Part shown: positions 44,062 to 52,368 of the stretch, piece by piece
Layout of the letters: each line of letters begins with the position of its first letter
Numbering within the stretch: the stretch's first letter is position 1
DNA from: SIG299 sp045531955
Lineage (GTDB): Bacteria; Bacillota; Clostridia; Lachnospirales; Lachnospiraceae
DNA length: 64,000 bases
Direction of reading: 5' to 3'
NCBI GenBank assembly: GCA_045531955.1
Contig: JAZSFC010000026.1
Coordinates: 1-64,000 of the forward strand
Program-made: the position numbers and the translations under genes
Notes under the pieces: model-generated
What the model was told of the DNA's origin: nothing
The model's database searches: none
The model's input: only the letters and a program-made list of their open reading frames with translations

Positions 44062-44973
44062 CTAGTCTACTTTTCTGTCAGATACCTTAAACACAATCAA
44101 GCTTAAAATACCTGTAATGATGAACATAAGTACTGACAATGCACCACCGGTACCAAAGTTCTTGGAATACAACTGCTTATTCAGGAACATAATAAGAGTC
44201 ATGGTACTACGCATTGGATTACCTGTTGCATTAGTTAAAATCTGCGGTACGTCGAACATCTGTAAACCACCGATTAAGGAAGTAATCAGTACGTATACTA
44301 AGATTGGACGAAGCAGAGGTAATGTAATTCTAAAGAATACCTGTGTGGAGTTAGCACCGTCTACTTCTGCTGCTTCAAACAGGGAAGTATCGATACCCAT
44401 CATACCTGCCATAAGAAGGATGGTGGTGTTACCGAACCACATAAGGAAGTTCATAAGTGCTACTAAGCCACGGGTACTCCACATGTTGTCTAAGAACTTA
44501 TATGGCTGATCTAAAATACCGATAGAAACTAAAATATCATTGATTGGACCGCCTTCAGAGAACAAAGTAAAGAATAACATTGCAAAAGCGGAAGCCATGA
44601 TTAAGTTTGGTAAGTAAATAACGGTTTTAAAGAATCTCTGTCCTTTTAAGCGGAGACTAGGATTGGAGAACCAGGCACCAAGGAGCAGGGATACTAAAAT
44701 CTGTGGAACAAAACCAAGAATCCACATGATTAATGTATTTCCAGCGTACATCCAAATGTCGCTGTTTTTAAACATTTTAATGTAATTTTCGAATCCAATA
44801 AAGTTTGGTCCGATAATATCTAAGCCGGACCGGAAATATTCATAAAAGCTGTAAAAAATAGTGGTAAATAACGGAATCAGGTTAAATACAATATAAACCA
44901 GAATAAACGGAGTTAAAAAGATGTATCCCCATTTATTATAACGCACTACCTTGCTTTTTGGTTTTTTCTTCAT
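44062..44973 (-). CDS. Sugar ABC permease, MalF-like, second importer
   Basis: A 303-residue permease with six helices and EAA loop SLFEAAEVDGANSTQVFFRI. The N-terminal text YIFLTPFILVYIVFNLIPLF is typical of the MalF/LacF group. GGAGG five bases before the ATG at 44973 sets the start. It is the middle gene of the importer unit between the solute-binding lipoprotein and the MalG-like permease. Confidence 0.92.
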   Translation of the reverse strand: MKKKPKSKVVRYNKWGYIFLTPFILVYIVFNLIPLFTTIFYSFYEYFRSGLDIIGPNFIGFENYIKMFKNSDIWMYAGNTLIMWILGFVPQILVSLLLGAWFSNPSLRLKGQRFFKTVIYLPNLIMASAFAMLFFTLFSEGGPINDILVSIGILDQPYKFLDNMWSTRGLVALMNFLMWFGNTTILLMAGMMGIDTSLFEAAEVDGANSTQVFFRITLPLLRPILVYVLITSLIGGLQMFDVPQILTNATGNPMRSTMTLIMFLNKQLYSKNFGTGGALSVLMFIITGILSLIVFKVSDRKVD

Positions 44974-45050
44974 ATAATCCTCCATGTTTACTCTGCTGAA
45001 AGTTAAAACATGCCTGCCTTTTCAGGCAGGCATGTTTCCTAAAGTTTTAA

Positions 45051-46370
45051 TTACTTGCTTAATTCTGGGTGCTTTTCGATAACTGCCTTGTAGAACAGTT
45101 CTAAAGCTTCATCATAAGTAGCGTTGCCATCGAAGTAGTTCTTCATAGCATTCTGGAATTCTTCGTTACAAGCCTGATCGTACTTGGAAAGGTTGCTTAA
45201 GTCGAGACCAGCAACACCGTTGCAGTACATCTGAAGTGGATTCTGGCCGCCAAGAACCTTACTGGAGTAAGAAGCATCCTTAGCCATAGCTTCCATTGCA
45301 GTCTTGTTGTTTACGAAATCGTCATCCTTAACAACGATGCCCTTCATGAGGTCTGCATCTGCTGTCATCTTTAACATAATGTCCTTGATGAGATCGCCGT
45401 TGTCGGTACCAGCTGCTGCACAGATCCAAGTACCGCCCCAGAAGAAGCCCTGAGGACCTTCTGTAGCGCCCCAACCACCGTTGTAACCGATAGAACCTTC
45501 CTGGTCAGCGGACATGGAGAAGTTTACTAACCAAGCTGGTCCAAAGTAGCAGAATACCTTTCCTTCTGGGAAGAAACCTGCGGACCATTCTGTGCTCCAA
45601 AGGGAATGTGTGCCAGCCATACCAGCATCAACTAACTTCTTGGAGTCCTGTACCCACTTTTCAAGGTTCTTGTCAACCTTAATCTTGCCATCAACTACCC
45701 ACTTAGTGGAAACGTTGTTGGAGTATGTACGATAAGTATCCATTACGGAAGATACCATGTTGTAGCCAGCATCCTTAGCCTTCTGTGCTGTAGCTACGAA
45801 AGTATCCCAATCCTTAACTGCTGCCTGAACTGTTGCAGGATCATCAGAACCTAAAACTGCCTTAGCTGCTTCTCTGTTGTAGAAGAGAACGCCAGGACAA
45901 CCCTGCCAGGAGAGACCCTTTAATACGCCCTTACCATCTGTTACGATGTCCTGAGTGTACTTATACTGGTCAGCAATGTCAGCTTCCTTAATGCCAAGGT
46001 CAGCAACAGGAAGTGCATATTCGGAGTCAATGTACTTTAATGCATAGTCTGCTTCGATAAGGAAGATATCTACCTTGTCATCAGCTGCTGCAGATTCCTG
46101 ATTTAACAGAGTGTTATCCAGGTTGTTCTGGTATGCATTGTCTGCGTTTGCTGTGATGTTCCACTTAACTGTTACATCACCGATCTTACCGGTAACTTCA
46201 TCAACAATCTGGTAATCAGGATAGTGATCCTGTACTCTTCTCTGGAATTCATCGTTCCAGCAGTAAATGTTGAGAACCTTACCATCACTTGCTACTTTGG
46301 ATCCACATCCAGCCAGCATGGAAACTGCCATAACTGCTGTAAGGAGAACCGCTAAAAATTTCTTCTTCAT
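45051..46370 (-). CDS. Sugar-binding lipoprotein of the second importer
   Basis: A 439-residue family 1 solute-binding lipoprotein, lipobox LAGC (Cys22), with NIYCWNDEFQRRVQDHYPDY at the start of the mature part and the Trp-rich GFFWGGTWICAAA in the second lobe. AGGGAGG precedes the ATG. It is the first gene of the importer unit. The promoter (TTGCAT at 46529-46534, TATAGT at 46506-46511, spacer 17, minus strand) carries LacI-type operators. The ligand is probably a mono- or oligosaccharide; the sugar cannot be named. Confidence 0.92.
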   Translation of the reverse strand: MKKKFLAVLLTAVMAVSMLAGCGSKVASDGKVLNIYCWNDEFQRRVQDHYPDYQIVDEVTGKIGDVTVKWNITANADNAYQNNLDNTLLNQESAAADDKVDIFLIEADYALKYIDSEYALPVADLGIKEADIADQYKYTQDIVTDGKGVLKGLSWQGCPGVLFYNREAAKAVLGSDDPATVQAAVKDWDTFVATAQKAKDAGYNMVSSVMDTYRTYSNNVSTKWVVDGKIKVDKNLEKWVQDSKKLVDAGMAGTHSLWSTEWSAGFFPEGKVFCYFGPAWLVNFSMSADQEGSIGYNGGWGATEGPQGFFWGGTWICAAAGTDNGDLIKDIMLKMTADADLMKGIVVKDDDFVNNKTAMEAMAKDASYSSKVLGGQNPLQMYCNGVAGLDLSNLSKYDQACNEEFQNAMKNYFDGNATYDEALELFYKAVIEKHPELSK

Positions 46371-46454
46371 CTTTTTTTCCTCCCTCTAGAAAAAGATAAT
46401 AATATTTTTGATACCATGCAAACCCTGCATGATAACAGTTTCTCGTTCAAGATT

Positions 46455-46586
46455 GCGCAACTGGTTGCGCCGTCCGAAAACTTACTTAAACGATTACTTG
46501 AATTTACTATACAACATTTTGATGTAAAATGCAAGTACTATTTCTAATTTTTCTGTATATTTTGCACAAATCAGAAACGTTTAAGT
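46455..46586 (-). promoter_or_regulatory. Promoter and LacI-type operators of the second importer
   Basis: On the minus strand TTGCAT (46529-46534) and TATAGT (46506-46511) have a 17-base spacer. A site of consensus AAWCGWTTAAGT covers the start of transcription (46484-46495, minus). Another copy lies upstream of the -35 element (46575-46586, plus: AAACGTTTAAGT). The same word overlies the lacI start (47633-47644). A separate perfect inverted repeat, GCGCAAC-TG-GTTGCGC, lies downstream (46455-46470), perhaps for a second regulator. Confidence 0.7.
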
Positions 46587-46588
46587 TT

Positions 46589-47599
46589 TTACTTAAGTAT
46601 TTGACCTACTGTTCCACCCGCATAAACTCCGCCTTTTATCACGATTTGCTCAATCAATGTGGACTTTGGATGTTCAATCAGGGAAATCAGTTTTTCGCCC
46701 GCCTTGCTGCCGATGCTCTTGGTATCCTGCTTCAGTGTAGTAAGCTTAGGACTGAGATGGCGGCTGATCCGGATACCGTCATAACCTGCCACAGAAATAT
46801 CCTCCGGAACACGAAGTCCCAGTTCTGCAATCGCATTTAAGCCTCCGAGACTGGCAAAATCATCCGGATATAAGATACAAGTTGGCGGAACCTTAAGTTT
46901 TAAAAGCTCTTTCGTACGTTCACCGGTACCCCAGCTGTCACGATACGGAGCCTCTTTTATGTATTCGTCAGGAACCTCCAGACCAAGCTTTTCCGCCGTA
47001 TGGTAAAAGGACGCCAGACGTTCTCTTGTAACCGCGGAATCTGCACCGTGAATATATGCAATTCGGCGGTGTCCCTGGGAATATACATATTCCAGCAATT
47101 GCTGCATACCGCCCACATTATCTGACATAACACTGATGCGGCTGTTGAACACATGATCGATGGTAACCAGCGGAAGGTTACTTCTGACCAGTTCTATGAC
47201 CTGCGGATCGTAAAAATCCACACAGGCAATCATGACACCGTCAAATCCGCGGTATCTGCAGTGTTCCAAATAAGACACATGACTACGTCCTTTGTTATTA
47301 ATGAACGTAATATCATATCCCTTTTCTTCCACTGTACGTTTGAAACTGTCCAACACCTGAGAAAAATAATCATGAGTCAGACCGCTTTGCGCTTCATCCA
47401 CAAACAACACTCCGATATTATACGTACGGTTTGTTTTTAGCGCTCTTGCCAGGGAATTTGGAGAATATCCCATATCTCTGGCAACTTCTTTGATATGCTG
47501 TTTTGTTTCTTCGCCGATATCGCTGTGGTCATTTAATGCTTTACTTACCGTAGCTACACTTACGCCACAAGCGGCAGCAATATCTTTCATTGATACCAT
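46589..47599 (-). CDS. LacI family repressor of the second sugar importer
   Basis: A 336-residue regulator. The N-terminal HTH and hinge are MKDIAAACGVSVATVSKALN, then DHSDIGEETKQHIKEVARDM and GYSPNSLARALK; a type 1 periplasmic-binding effector domain follows (TYNIGVLFVDEAQSGLTHDY). The ATG at 47599 is taken as start; a GTG nine bases upstream with a tight site is possible. It lies directly upstream of the importer genes on the same strand but has its own promoter. The shared operator words indicate autoregulation and control of the importer. Confidence 0.92.
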   Translation of the reverse strand: MVSMKDIAAACGVSVATVSKALNDHSDIGEETKQHIKEVARDMGYSPNSLARALKTNRTYNIGVLFVDEAQSGLTHDYFSQVLDSFKRTVEEKGYDITFINNKGRSHVSYLEHCRYRGFDGVMIACVDFYDPQVIELVRSNLPLVTIDHVFNSRISVMSDNVGGMQQLLEYVYSQGHRRIAYIHGADSAVTRERLASFYHTAEKLGLEVPDEYIKEAPYRDSWGTGERTKELLKLKVPPTCILYPDDFASLGGLNAIAELGLRVPEDISVAGYDGIRISRHLSPKLTTLKQDTKSIGSKAGEKLISLIEHPKSTLIEQIVIKGGVYAGGTVGQILK

Positions 47600-47632
47600 G
47601 ATATTCACGCGTCCTCTCAGATATAACAGGTC

Positions 47633-47681
47633 ACTTAATCGTTTTCGCTTATATCATAGTACATTTTGAACAAAAGTGCAA
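47633..47681 (-). promoter_or_regulatory. Promoter and operator of the lacI-type gene
   Basis: On the minus strand TTGCAC (47676-47681) and TATGAT (47653-47658) have a 17-base spacer. AAACGATTAAGT (47633-47644) covers the predicted start of transcription, the same position relative to the promoter as in the importer promoter. Confidence 0.7.
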
Positions 47682-47713
47682 GCTGTTTTTTATCTTTTTT
47701 TGTTTTCCTTGTC

Positions 47714-48217
47714 CTAAAAGCTTCTGATTTTATCCTCGGAATCATCATCCGTTTTCGTAATTGCGCGGATTTGCACGTAATATTCGTAACTCTCATTTAC
47801 TGTTACTTTCACCCTGTCTCCGACCTTTTTACCATACAAAGCTTTACCGATTGGGGACTCCACACTGACCAGTCCAAGCAGGGAATTCTCCCTGACTGTA
47901 GTAACAATGCGATACGTTTCCACTTCATCATCTTCTTCAAAATATACTTCCACGGTATTATTCATACCCACTTCATCTTCCGAAGAAGTGTCTTCAAATA
48001 CTTCCGCTGTTTTTATCATTTTCTCCAGATAACGGATACGGCTTTCATTCTGGTTTCTGAATTTCTTGGCAGCATAATATTCAAAATTTTCACTTAAATC
48101 CCCTTGTGCTTTTGCTTCTTTTACCGCTTCTATTGCTTCCTTCCGCACCACCAGTTTCCGGTGTTCAATCTCATCCATCATTTTTTGAATATCACTTTGC
48201 GTTAATTGATTATTCAT
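47714..48217 (-). CDS. GreA/GreB family transcript cleavage factor
   Basis: A 167-residue protein. The N-terminal coiled coil holds the acidic tip in KAQGDLSENFEYYAAKKFRN (Asp and Glu that reach the polymerase active site). The C-terminal FKBP-like domain contains SPIGKALYGKKVGDRVKVTV. It rescues backtracked RNA polymerase. Compared with GreA the residues after YYAAK are unusual (KFRNQNESRIRYLEK against the common EEQGFIEGRI), and the tail is acidic, so it may be a second Gre paralogue. It is divergent from the DedA gene. Confidence 0.85.
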   Translation of the reverse strand: MNNQLTQSDIQKMMDEIEHRKLVVRKEAIEAVKEAKAQGDLSENFEYYAAKKFRNQNESRIRYLEKMIKTAEVFEDTSSEDEVGMNNTVEVYFEEDDEVETYRIVTTVRENSLLGLVSVESPIGKALYGKKVGDRVKVTVNESYEYYVQIRAITKTDDDSEDKIRSF

Positions 48218-48268
48218 ATCATACCTGCTTTCCTAATATACTATTATAGAATAATTTTGGAGGTTCCT

Positions 48269-48892
48269 ATGGAACTCTTAACTTCGCTATTTAAAAAATA
48301 CGGCCTCCTTGGCCTTTGTCTGATGATTCTGTTAGAGTATGCCTGTTTCCCCATTTCCAGTGAAATCGTTTTACCGTTTTGCGGTGCATTTGCAAAGTCC
48401 TATGATATTTCCTTTTTCCTTCTGATTCCTGGCAGTGTCCTTGCCGGACTTCTGGGCACATCACTCTGTTATGCCATCGGGCGAATCGGCGGTACCCGGG
48501 TCCTTACCTTTCTGAAAACCAGGTTTCCAAAAACCGAAAAAGGGATTACCGCTTCCGAAGAAAAAATGGAACGCTACGGCGCCCTTGCTGTATGCTTTGG
48601 TCGGGTCATTCCCCTGTGCCGTACCTACATTGCTTTCATTGCCGGCAGCATGAAACAACCTTACCGGCAATTTCTGACGTACTCTTTTTTCGGCATTACC
48701 GTTTGGAACTGCATTCTCATCAGTCTCGGTTATTTATTAAAAAGTAACTGGAACGAAGTACAGCGGTATTACGAAGAGTATAAACTTGTCCTCGTAGCTA
48801 CCGCTGTGCTGCTTGTTCTTTTGTTTATATTCCGAAAGTTGTTCCGCAAGCAAAAAAATACTGCAGATACTTCTTCCGGACTTTCTATGTAG
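48269..48892 (+). CDS. DedA family membrane protein (SNARE-associated/VTT domain)
   Basis: A 207-residue membrane protein with the DedA signature: YACFPISSEIVLPFCGAFA near the N-terminus, PGSVLAGLLGTSLCYAIGRIGG split around the loop, then VCFGRVIPLCRTYIAFIAGS with conserved Arg and Gly residues. Family members are thought to move lipids such as undecaprenyl phosphate or phospholipids across the membrane. GGAGG five bases before the ATG at 48269 sets the start. It converges with pyrF, with three bases between stops. Confidence 0.88.
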   Translation: MELLTSLFKKYGLLGLCLMILLEYACFPISSEIVLPFCGAFAKSYDISFFLLIPGSVLAGLLGTSLCYAIGRIGGTRVLTFLKTRFPKTEKGITASEEKMERYGALAVCFGRVIPLCRTYIAFIAGSMKQPYRQFLTYSFFGITVWNCILISLGYLLKSNWNEVQRYYEEYKLVLVATAVLLVLLFIFRKLFRKQKNTADTSSGLSM

Positions 48893-48895
48893 TCT

Positions 48896-49816
48896 TTACT
48901 TAATGGCGCTGTTAATGTCTGCCTTCATATCAAGTACAGCCTGTCTTGCCGCATCCGCATAACCGGTTTCGCCAAACTTTGCATATGCTTCCTGCTTATA
49001 TGCCGCAATAATTCCTCTGGAGGAATTAACAATAGCACCAAGGCCGTCTTCATTGAAGAAGTACGCTAAGTCTTTGCCTCTGCCGCCCTGCGCACCGTAA
49101 CCAGGCACTAAGATGAAGGTCTTTGGCATAATTTTTCTGAGGATTTTACCCTGCTCCGGATAAGTAGCACCAACTACGGCACCGATATTACTATAGTCAC
49201 CGCTCATGCAGTCTGCGCCCCATTCAGCCACCTTTTCACCCATATGCTCGTAAAGCGGTCTTCCTTCAATCAGTCTGTCCTGGAACTCTCCGCTGGATGG
49301 GTTAGAAGTCTTAACAAGAATGAATAAGCCCTTGTCATTTTCCTTACATACGTCTACAAATGGCTTGATACCGTCAGTACCGAGGTATGGGTTTACGGTA
49401 ACAAAATCTTCACCGAACGGCTCGTAAGTATTAGCACCGATAGTCACCTTACCAATATGACCGGTTGCATAGGCTGCGGATGTAGAGCCGATATCACCAC
49501 GCTTGATGTCGCCGATTACGATAAGGCCCTTTTCCTTACAGTACTGAACCGTTTTATGGAATGCCATCATGCCCGGAATACCGAACTGTTCATACATTGC
49601 CACCTGAGGCTTAACCGCAGGAATTAAATCAAAAGTTGCATCCACGATGCCTTTGTTGTACTGCCATACTGCTTCCGCTGCACCTTCCAAAGTTTCACCG
49701 AATTCCTTGAATGCTGCTTCCTTAATATAGTTTGGAATGTAACTAAGCATTGGGTCAAGACCTACCACAATAGGGGCATCGGTTGCTTTAATTTTGGTAA
49801 TCAGTTTGTCAATCAT
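48896..49816 (-). CDS. pyrF: Orotidine 5'-phosphate decarboxylase (type 2)
   Basis: A 306-residue enzyme that makes UMP from OMP. The type 2 family signature is clear: PIVVGLDPMLSYIPNYI at the N-terminus, GLIVIGDIKRGDIGSTSAAY with the catalytic Lys-Asp array, and LVPGYGAQGGRGKDLAYFFN in the phosphate-binding loop. It is the last gene of a unit with pyrC upstream (gap 51 bases); the site AGAGGAG supports the start. No PyrR attenuator is apparent. Confidence 0.96.
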   Translation of the reverse strand: MIDKLITKIKATDAPIVVGLDPMLSYIPNYIKEAAFKEFGETLEGAAEAVWQYNKGIVDATFDLIPAVKPQVAMYEQFGIPGMMAFHKTVQYCKEKGLIVIGDIKRGDIGSTSAAYATGHIGKVTIGANTYEPFGEDFVTVNPYLGTDGIKPFVDVCKENDKGLFILVKTSNPSSGEFQDRLIEGRPLYEHMGEKVAEWGADCMSGDYSNIGAVVGATYPEQGKILRKIMPKTFILVPGYGAQGGRGKDLAYFFNEDGLGAIVNSSRGIIAAYKQEAYAKFGETGYADAARQAVLDMKADINSAIK

Positions 49817-49867
49817 GATTTTTCTCCTCTTAATATATAATTACTTTTTCAGCATAAGGTTGCTGTT

Positions 49868-51166
49868 TTATTTCTGTTCAAAAGCGATTTCACCGTCTGC
49901 AATGGTGTAATAAATCTTACCAAACACTTCTTTGCCTGCAAACGGGGTATTCTTTCCTTTGGAATAGAACTTTTCCGGGTCGATACTCCATGCGGTTTCC
50001 GTATCGGCTATTGTAATATCTGCCGGCATACCCACCTGTAAGCTTCCTTTGTTAATACCCAGTATCTTTGCAGGAGAAGCACTCATGCGCTCTACCAGCT
50101 GTGTCATGGTTATTTTTCCGGTACGTACCAGTTCGGTTACCGTTAATGCATACGCAGTTTCCGAACCCACAATTCCAAACGGGGACTTTAACATGGACTG
50201 CTCTTTTTCCTCCTTGGAATGAGGTGCATGATCAGTAGCAATTGCCTCCAGCACATTATCCTGCAGCGCTTTAATTAACGCTTCTTTATCTTCTCTTCCT
50301 CGAAGCGGAGGGTTCATTTTATAATTGCCCCAGTCCTCCGGAATTTCTTCATCAATCATAGTAAAATAGTGAGGACCGGTTTCACCACTGACCGGTAATC
50401 CTTCTGCCTTTGCCAGGGCAATCATCTTTACACTGTCTTTGGTGGAACAATGGCACAGATGCAGCTTTACGCCGGTTTCCCTTGCCAGGAAAATATCCCT
50501 CGCGGTAATAATATCTTCCACCGCATTGGTAATTCCCGGAAGCCCCAGCTCCTTGGCACGTTTTCCGGCATTCATAACACCGCCCCGTACTAGGTCTATG
50601 TCTTCACAATGGGCAAATACCGGAACACCGGCTTCTGCCGCCTTCTTTAATCCTTCCGCATACAGCGCGGAATTCATTACCGACTTACCGTCTTCACTGA
50701 AAGCCACCGCTCCTGCCTCTGCCATACCTTTAATATCTGCCAGTTCTTTTCCTTCCTGTCCGATAGAAATGGCTCCAATCGGAAGAATATGAATTTTGGC
50801 ATCCTGCTTTGCCTTTTCCAAAAGTGCCTTGATTTTTTCCGGTGTATCGGTGGAAGGTTTTGTGTTCGGCATCGGACACACACTGGTGAAGCCGCCTGCC
50901 GCTGCTGCCATGGCCCCGGTAGCAATGGTTTCTTTGTATTCCAGACCCGGTTCCCGCAAGTGTACATGTAAATCGATAAAGCCCGGCATGACATATTTAC
51001 CTTCTGCCTCAATTACGGTTTCTGCCGCTTCAGACCAAACCGGCGCAGTGCCTTCTGTCCATTCTGCAAGCTCCGCAACAATACCGTCTTTTACCAGTAT
51101 ATCATAAACGCCATCCCGTCCTGCCGCCGGATCTATCAGATGACCGCCACGAATTAACATTGCCAT
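49868..51166 (-). CDS. pyrC: Dihydroorotase (type I)
   Basis: A 432-residue zinc amidohydrolase of pyrimidine synthesis, converting carbamoyl-aspartate to dihydroorotate. It has VMPGFIDLHVHLREPGLEYK (HxH metal site), SVCPMPNTKP, FAHCEDIDLVRGG, LHLCHCSTKDSVKMI and IATDHAPHSKEEK (metal Asp). Length and start (AAAGGAAT before the ATG) fit. It lies 18 bases after the Nudix gene and ahead of pyrF. Confidence 0.96.
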   Translation of the reverse strand: MAMLIRGGHLIDPAAGRDGVYDILVKDGIVAELAEWTEGTAPVWSEAAETVIEAEGKYVMPGFIDLHVHLREPGLEYKETIATGAMAAAAGGFTSVCPMPNTKPSTDTPEKIKALLEKAKQDAKIHILPIGAISIGQEGKELADIKGMAEAGAVAFSEDGKSVMNSALYAEGLKKAAEAGVPVFAHCEDIDLVRGGVMNAGKRAKELGLPGITNAVEDIITARDIFLARETGVKLHLCHCSTKDSVKMIALAKAEGLPVSGETGPHYFTMIDEEIPEDWGNYKMNPPLRGREDKEALIKALQDNVLEAIATDHAPHSKEEKEQSMLKSPFGIVGSETAYALTVTELVRTGKITMTQLVERMSASPAKILGINKGSLQVGMPADITIADTETAWSIDPEKFYSKGKNTPFAGKEVFGKIYYTIADGEIAFEQK

Positions 51167-51184
51167 ATCAAATATTCCTTTCTG

Positions 51185-51580
51185 CTATAAATCTGCACGT
51201 TCAATATCATGAAGCAGTTTTTTATTCTGTATATAATCCGCAAAGCTGAACCGGTCTACCCATGCCGCGTCTGCATATTCTTCGGATATTACGGTTTCCA
51301 TGTCATGGGCATACAGCAAATAGCAAATGCCGATATTGGAATCCTCGCCCAGCGTATATTGCCAGGTATACAGAGGTCTTGCCGCTTCTGCAGTAAGTCC
51401 GGTTGCTTCTGTAACAATACGTTCTGCAGCACGCTCCGGTGATTCCCCAAAGCCTACTTCACCATCTGCAAATTCCCACTGGTACGGGTCCTCAATGCGG
51501 TCATCATACCACTTCTTTAACAACAAATACTCACTGCCGTAATTCACTACACATTTCACAAGAATTCTGTGTTTTGCCAT
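51185..51580 (-). CDS. Nudix-fold protein with a degenerate Nudix box
   Basis: A 131-residue protein with the Nudix fold. The box GEVGFGESPERAAERIVTEA, then TGL, follows Gx5Ex7REUxEExGU, but the first Glu of REUxEE is Ile and the last is Ala. Only one of the metal-binding Glu pair is left, so hydrolysis may be weak or lost. GGAGG five bases before the ATG sets the start at 51580. It lies between truA and pyrC on one transcript. Some Nudix-fold proteins act as ligand sensors; that would be inference here. Confidence 0.8.
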   Translation of the reverse strand: MAKHRILVKCVVNYGSEYLLLKKWYDDRIEDPYQWEFADGEVGFGESPERAAERIVTEATGLTAEAARPLYTWQYTLGEDSNIGICYLLYAHDMETVISEEYADAAWVDRFSFADYIQNKKLLHDIERADL

Positions 51581-51595
51581 AGCATCCTCCACAAC

Positions 51596-52360
51596 CTATA
51601 CATACTTCACATCTGCAAGAAACAGTCCCTTTGATTCCACTGCCCGGCCGATACGTTCTCTATCACCGGATGCAATAATATCAGGAATTTGTGCCGCGGT
51701 AAGCTCACCAAGTCCCACATCTAAAATAGTTCCCACCAGATTTCTTACCATGTTCGGCCAGAAATCATCACCGGAAACCGTTACCGTAATTTCTGATTCG
51801 TCTCCGTAAATATCAATACCGGTGATGGTTCTTACCGTAGATTTTTTCATTCGTTTATTATCCGAAAACGCTTTAAAATCATGAGTTCCGGTAAGTTCCT
51901 TTGCGGCAGTCTTCATTGCTGTAATATCCGGCTTTTTAAAGCAATAGTAATTATATTTCCGGTCAAATACGGAAGGTACTTCCCCAATGGTAAAATGATA
52001 TTCGAATACAAACCCTTTCGCATTAAATGCTGCATGGAAACGGTCATTGACCTCTAATGCTTCCAGTACTGCAATATCCCTTGGAAGATAGCGGTTTAGA
52101 TACTGCTTAATTTCATAGGTTTTCTTTTTGGACTCCGTATGGAAATTTGCCACCTGCCGATACGCATGGACGCCTGCCTCCGTACGGATAGCACCGGTAA
52201 GCTCCACCGGGGTTTCTTCCATTTTTGAAAGAACCTCTTCTATTTTTTCCTGAATAGCTCCTCCCTTGGCTGATGCCGCATTTTTAGCGGTAGTCACGGC
52301 TTTTTGCCAACCATCGTAACGGGAGCCGTCATATTCAATAATCAACTGTATATTTCTCAT
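51596..52360 (-). CDS. TruA-like tRNA pseudouridine synthase with Glu for the catalytic Asp
   Basis: A 254-residue protein of the TruA family. RNIQLIIEYDGSRYDGWQKA matches the N-terminus of TruA, FEYHFTIGE and HDFKAFSDN appear in the middle, and the C-terminal FWPNMVRNLVGTILDVGLGE is a clear TruA signature. The catalytic motif, normally GRTDAGVHA, reads IRTEAGVHA, with Glu61 in place of the essential Asp. An insert of about 12 residues follows GWQ. TruA makes pseudouridine at tRNA positions 38-40; activity of this copy is uncertain. It lies eight bases after the amidase-fold gene. Confidence 0.85.
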   Translation of the reverse strand: MRNIQLIIEYDGSRYDGWQKAVTTAKNAASAKGGAIQEKIEEVLSKMEETPVELTGAIRTEAGVHAYRQVANFHTESKKKTYEIKQYLNRYLPRDIAVLEALEVNDRFHAAFNAKGFVFEYHFTIGEVPSVFDRKYNYYCFKKPDITAMKTAAKELTGTHDFKAFSDNKRMKKSTVRTITGIDIYGDESEITVTVSGDDFWPNMVRNLVGTILDVGLGELTAAQIPDIIASGDRERIGRAVESKGLFLADVKYV

Positions 52361-52368
52361 AGTGTCTC

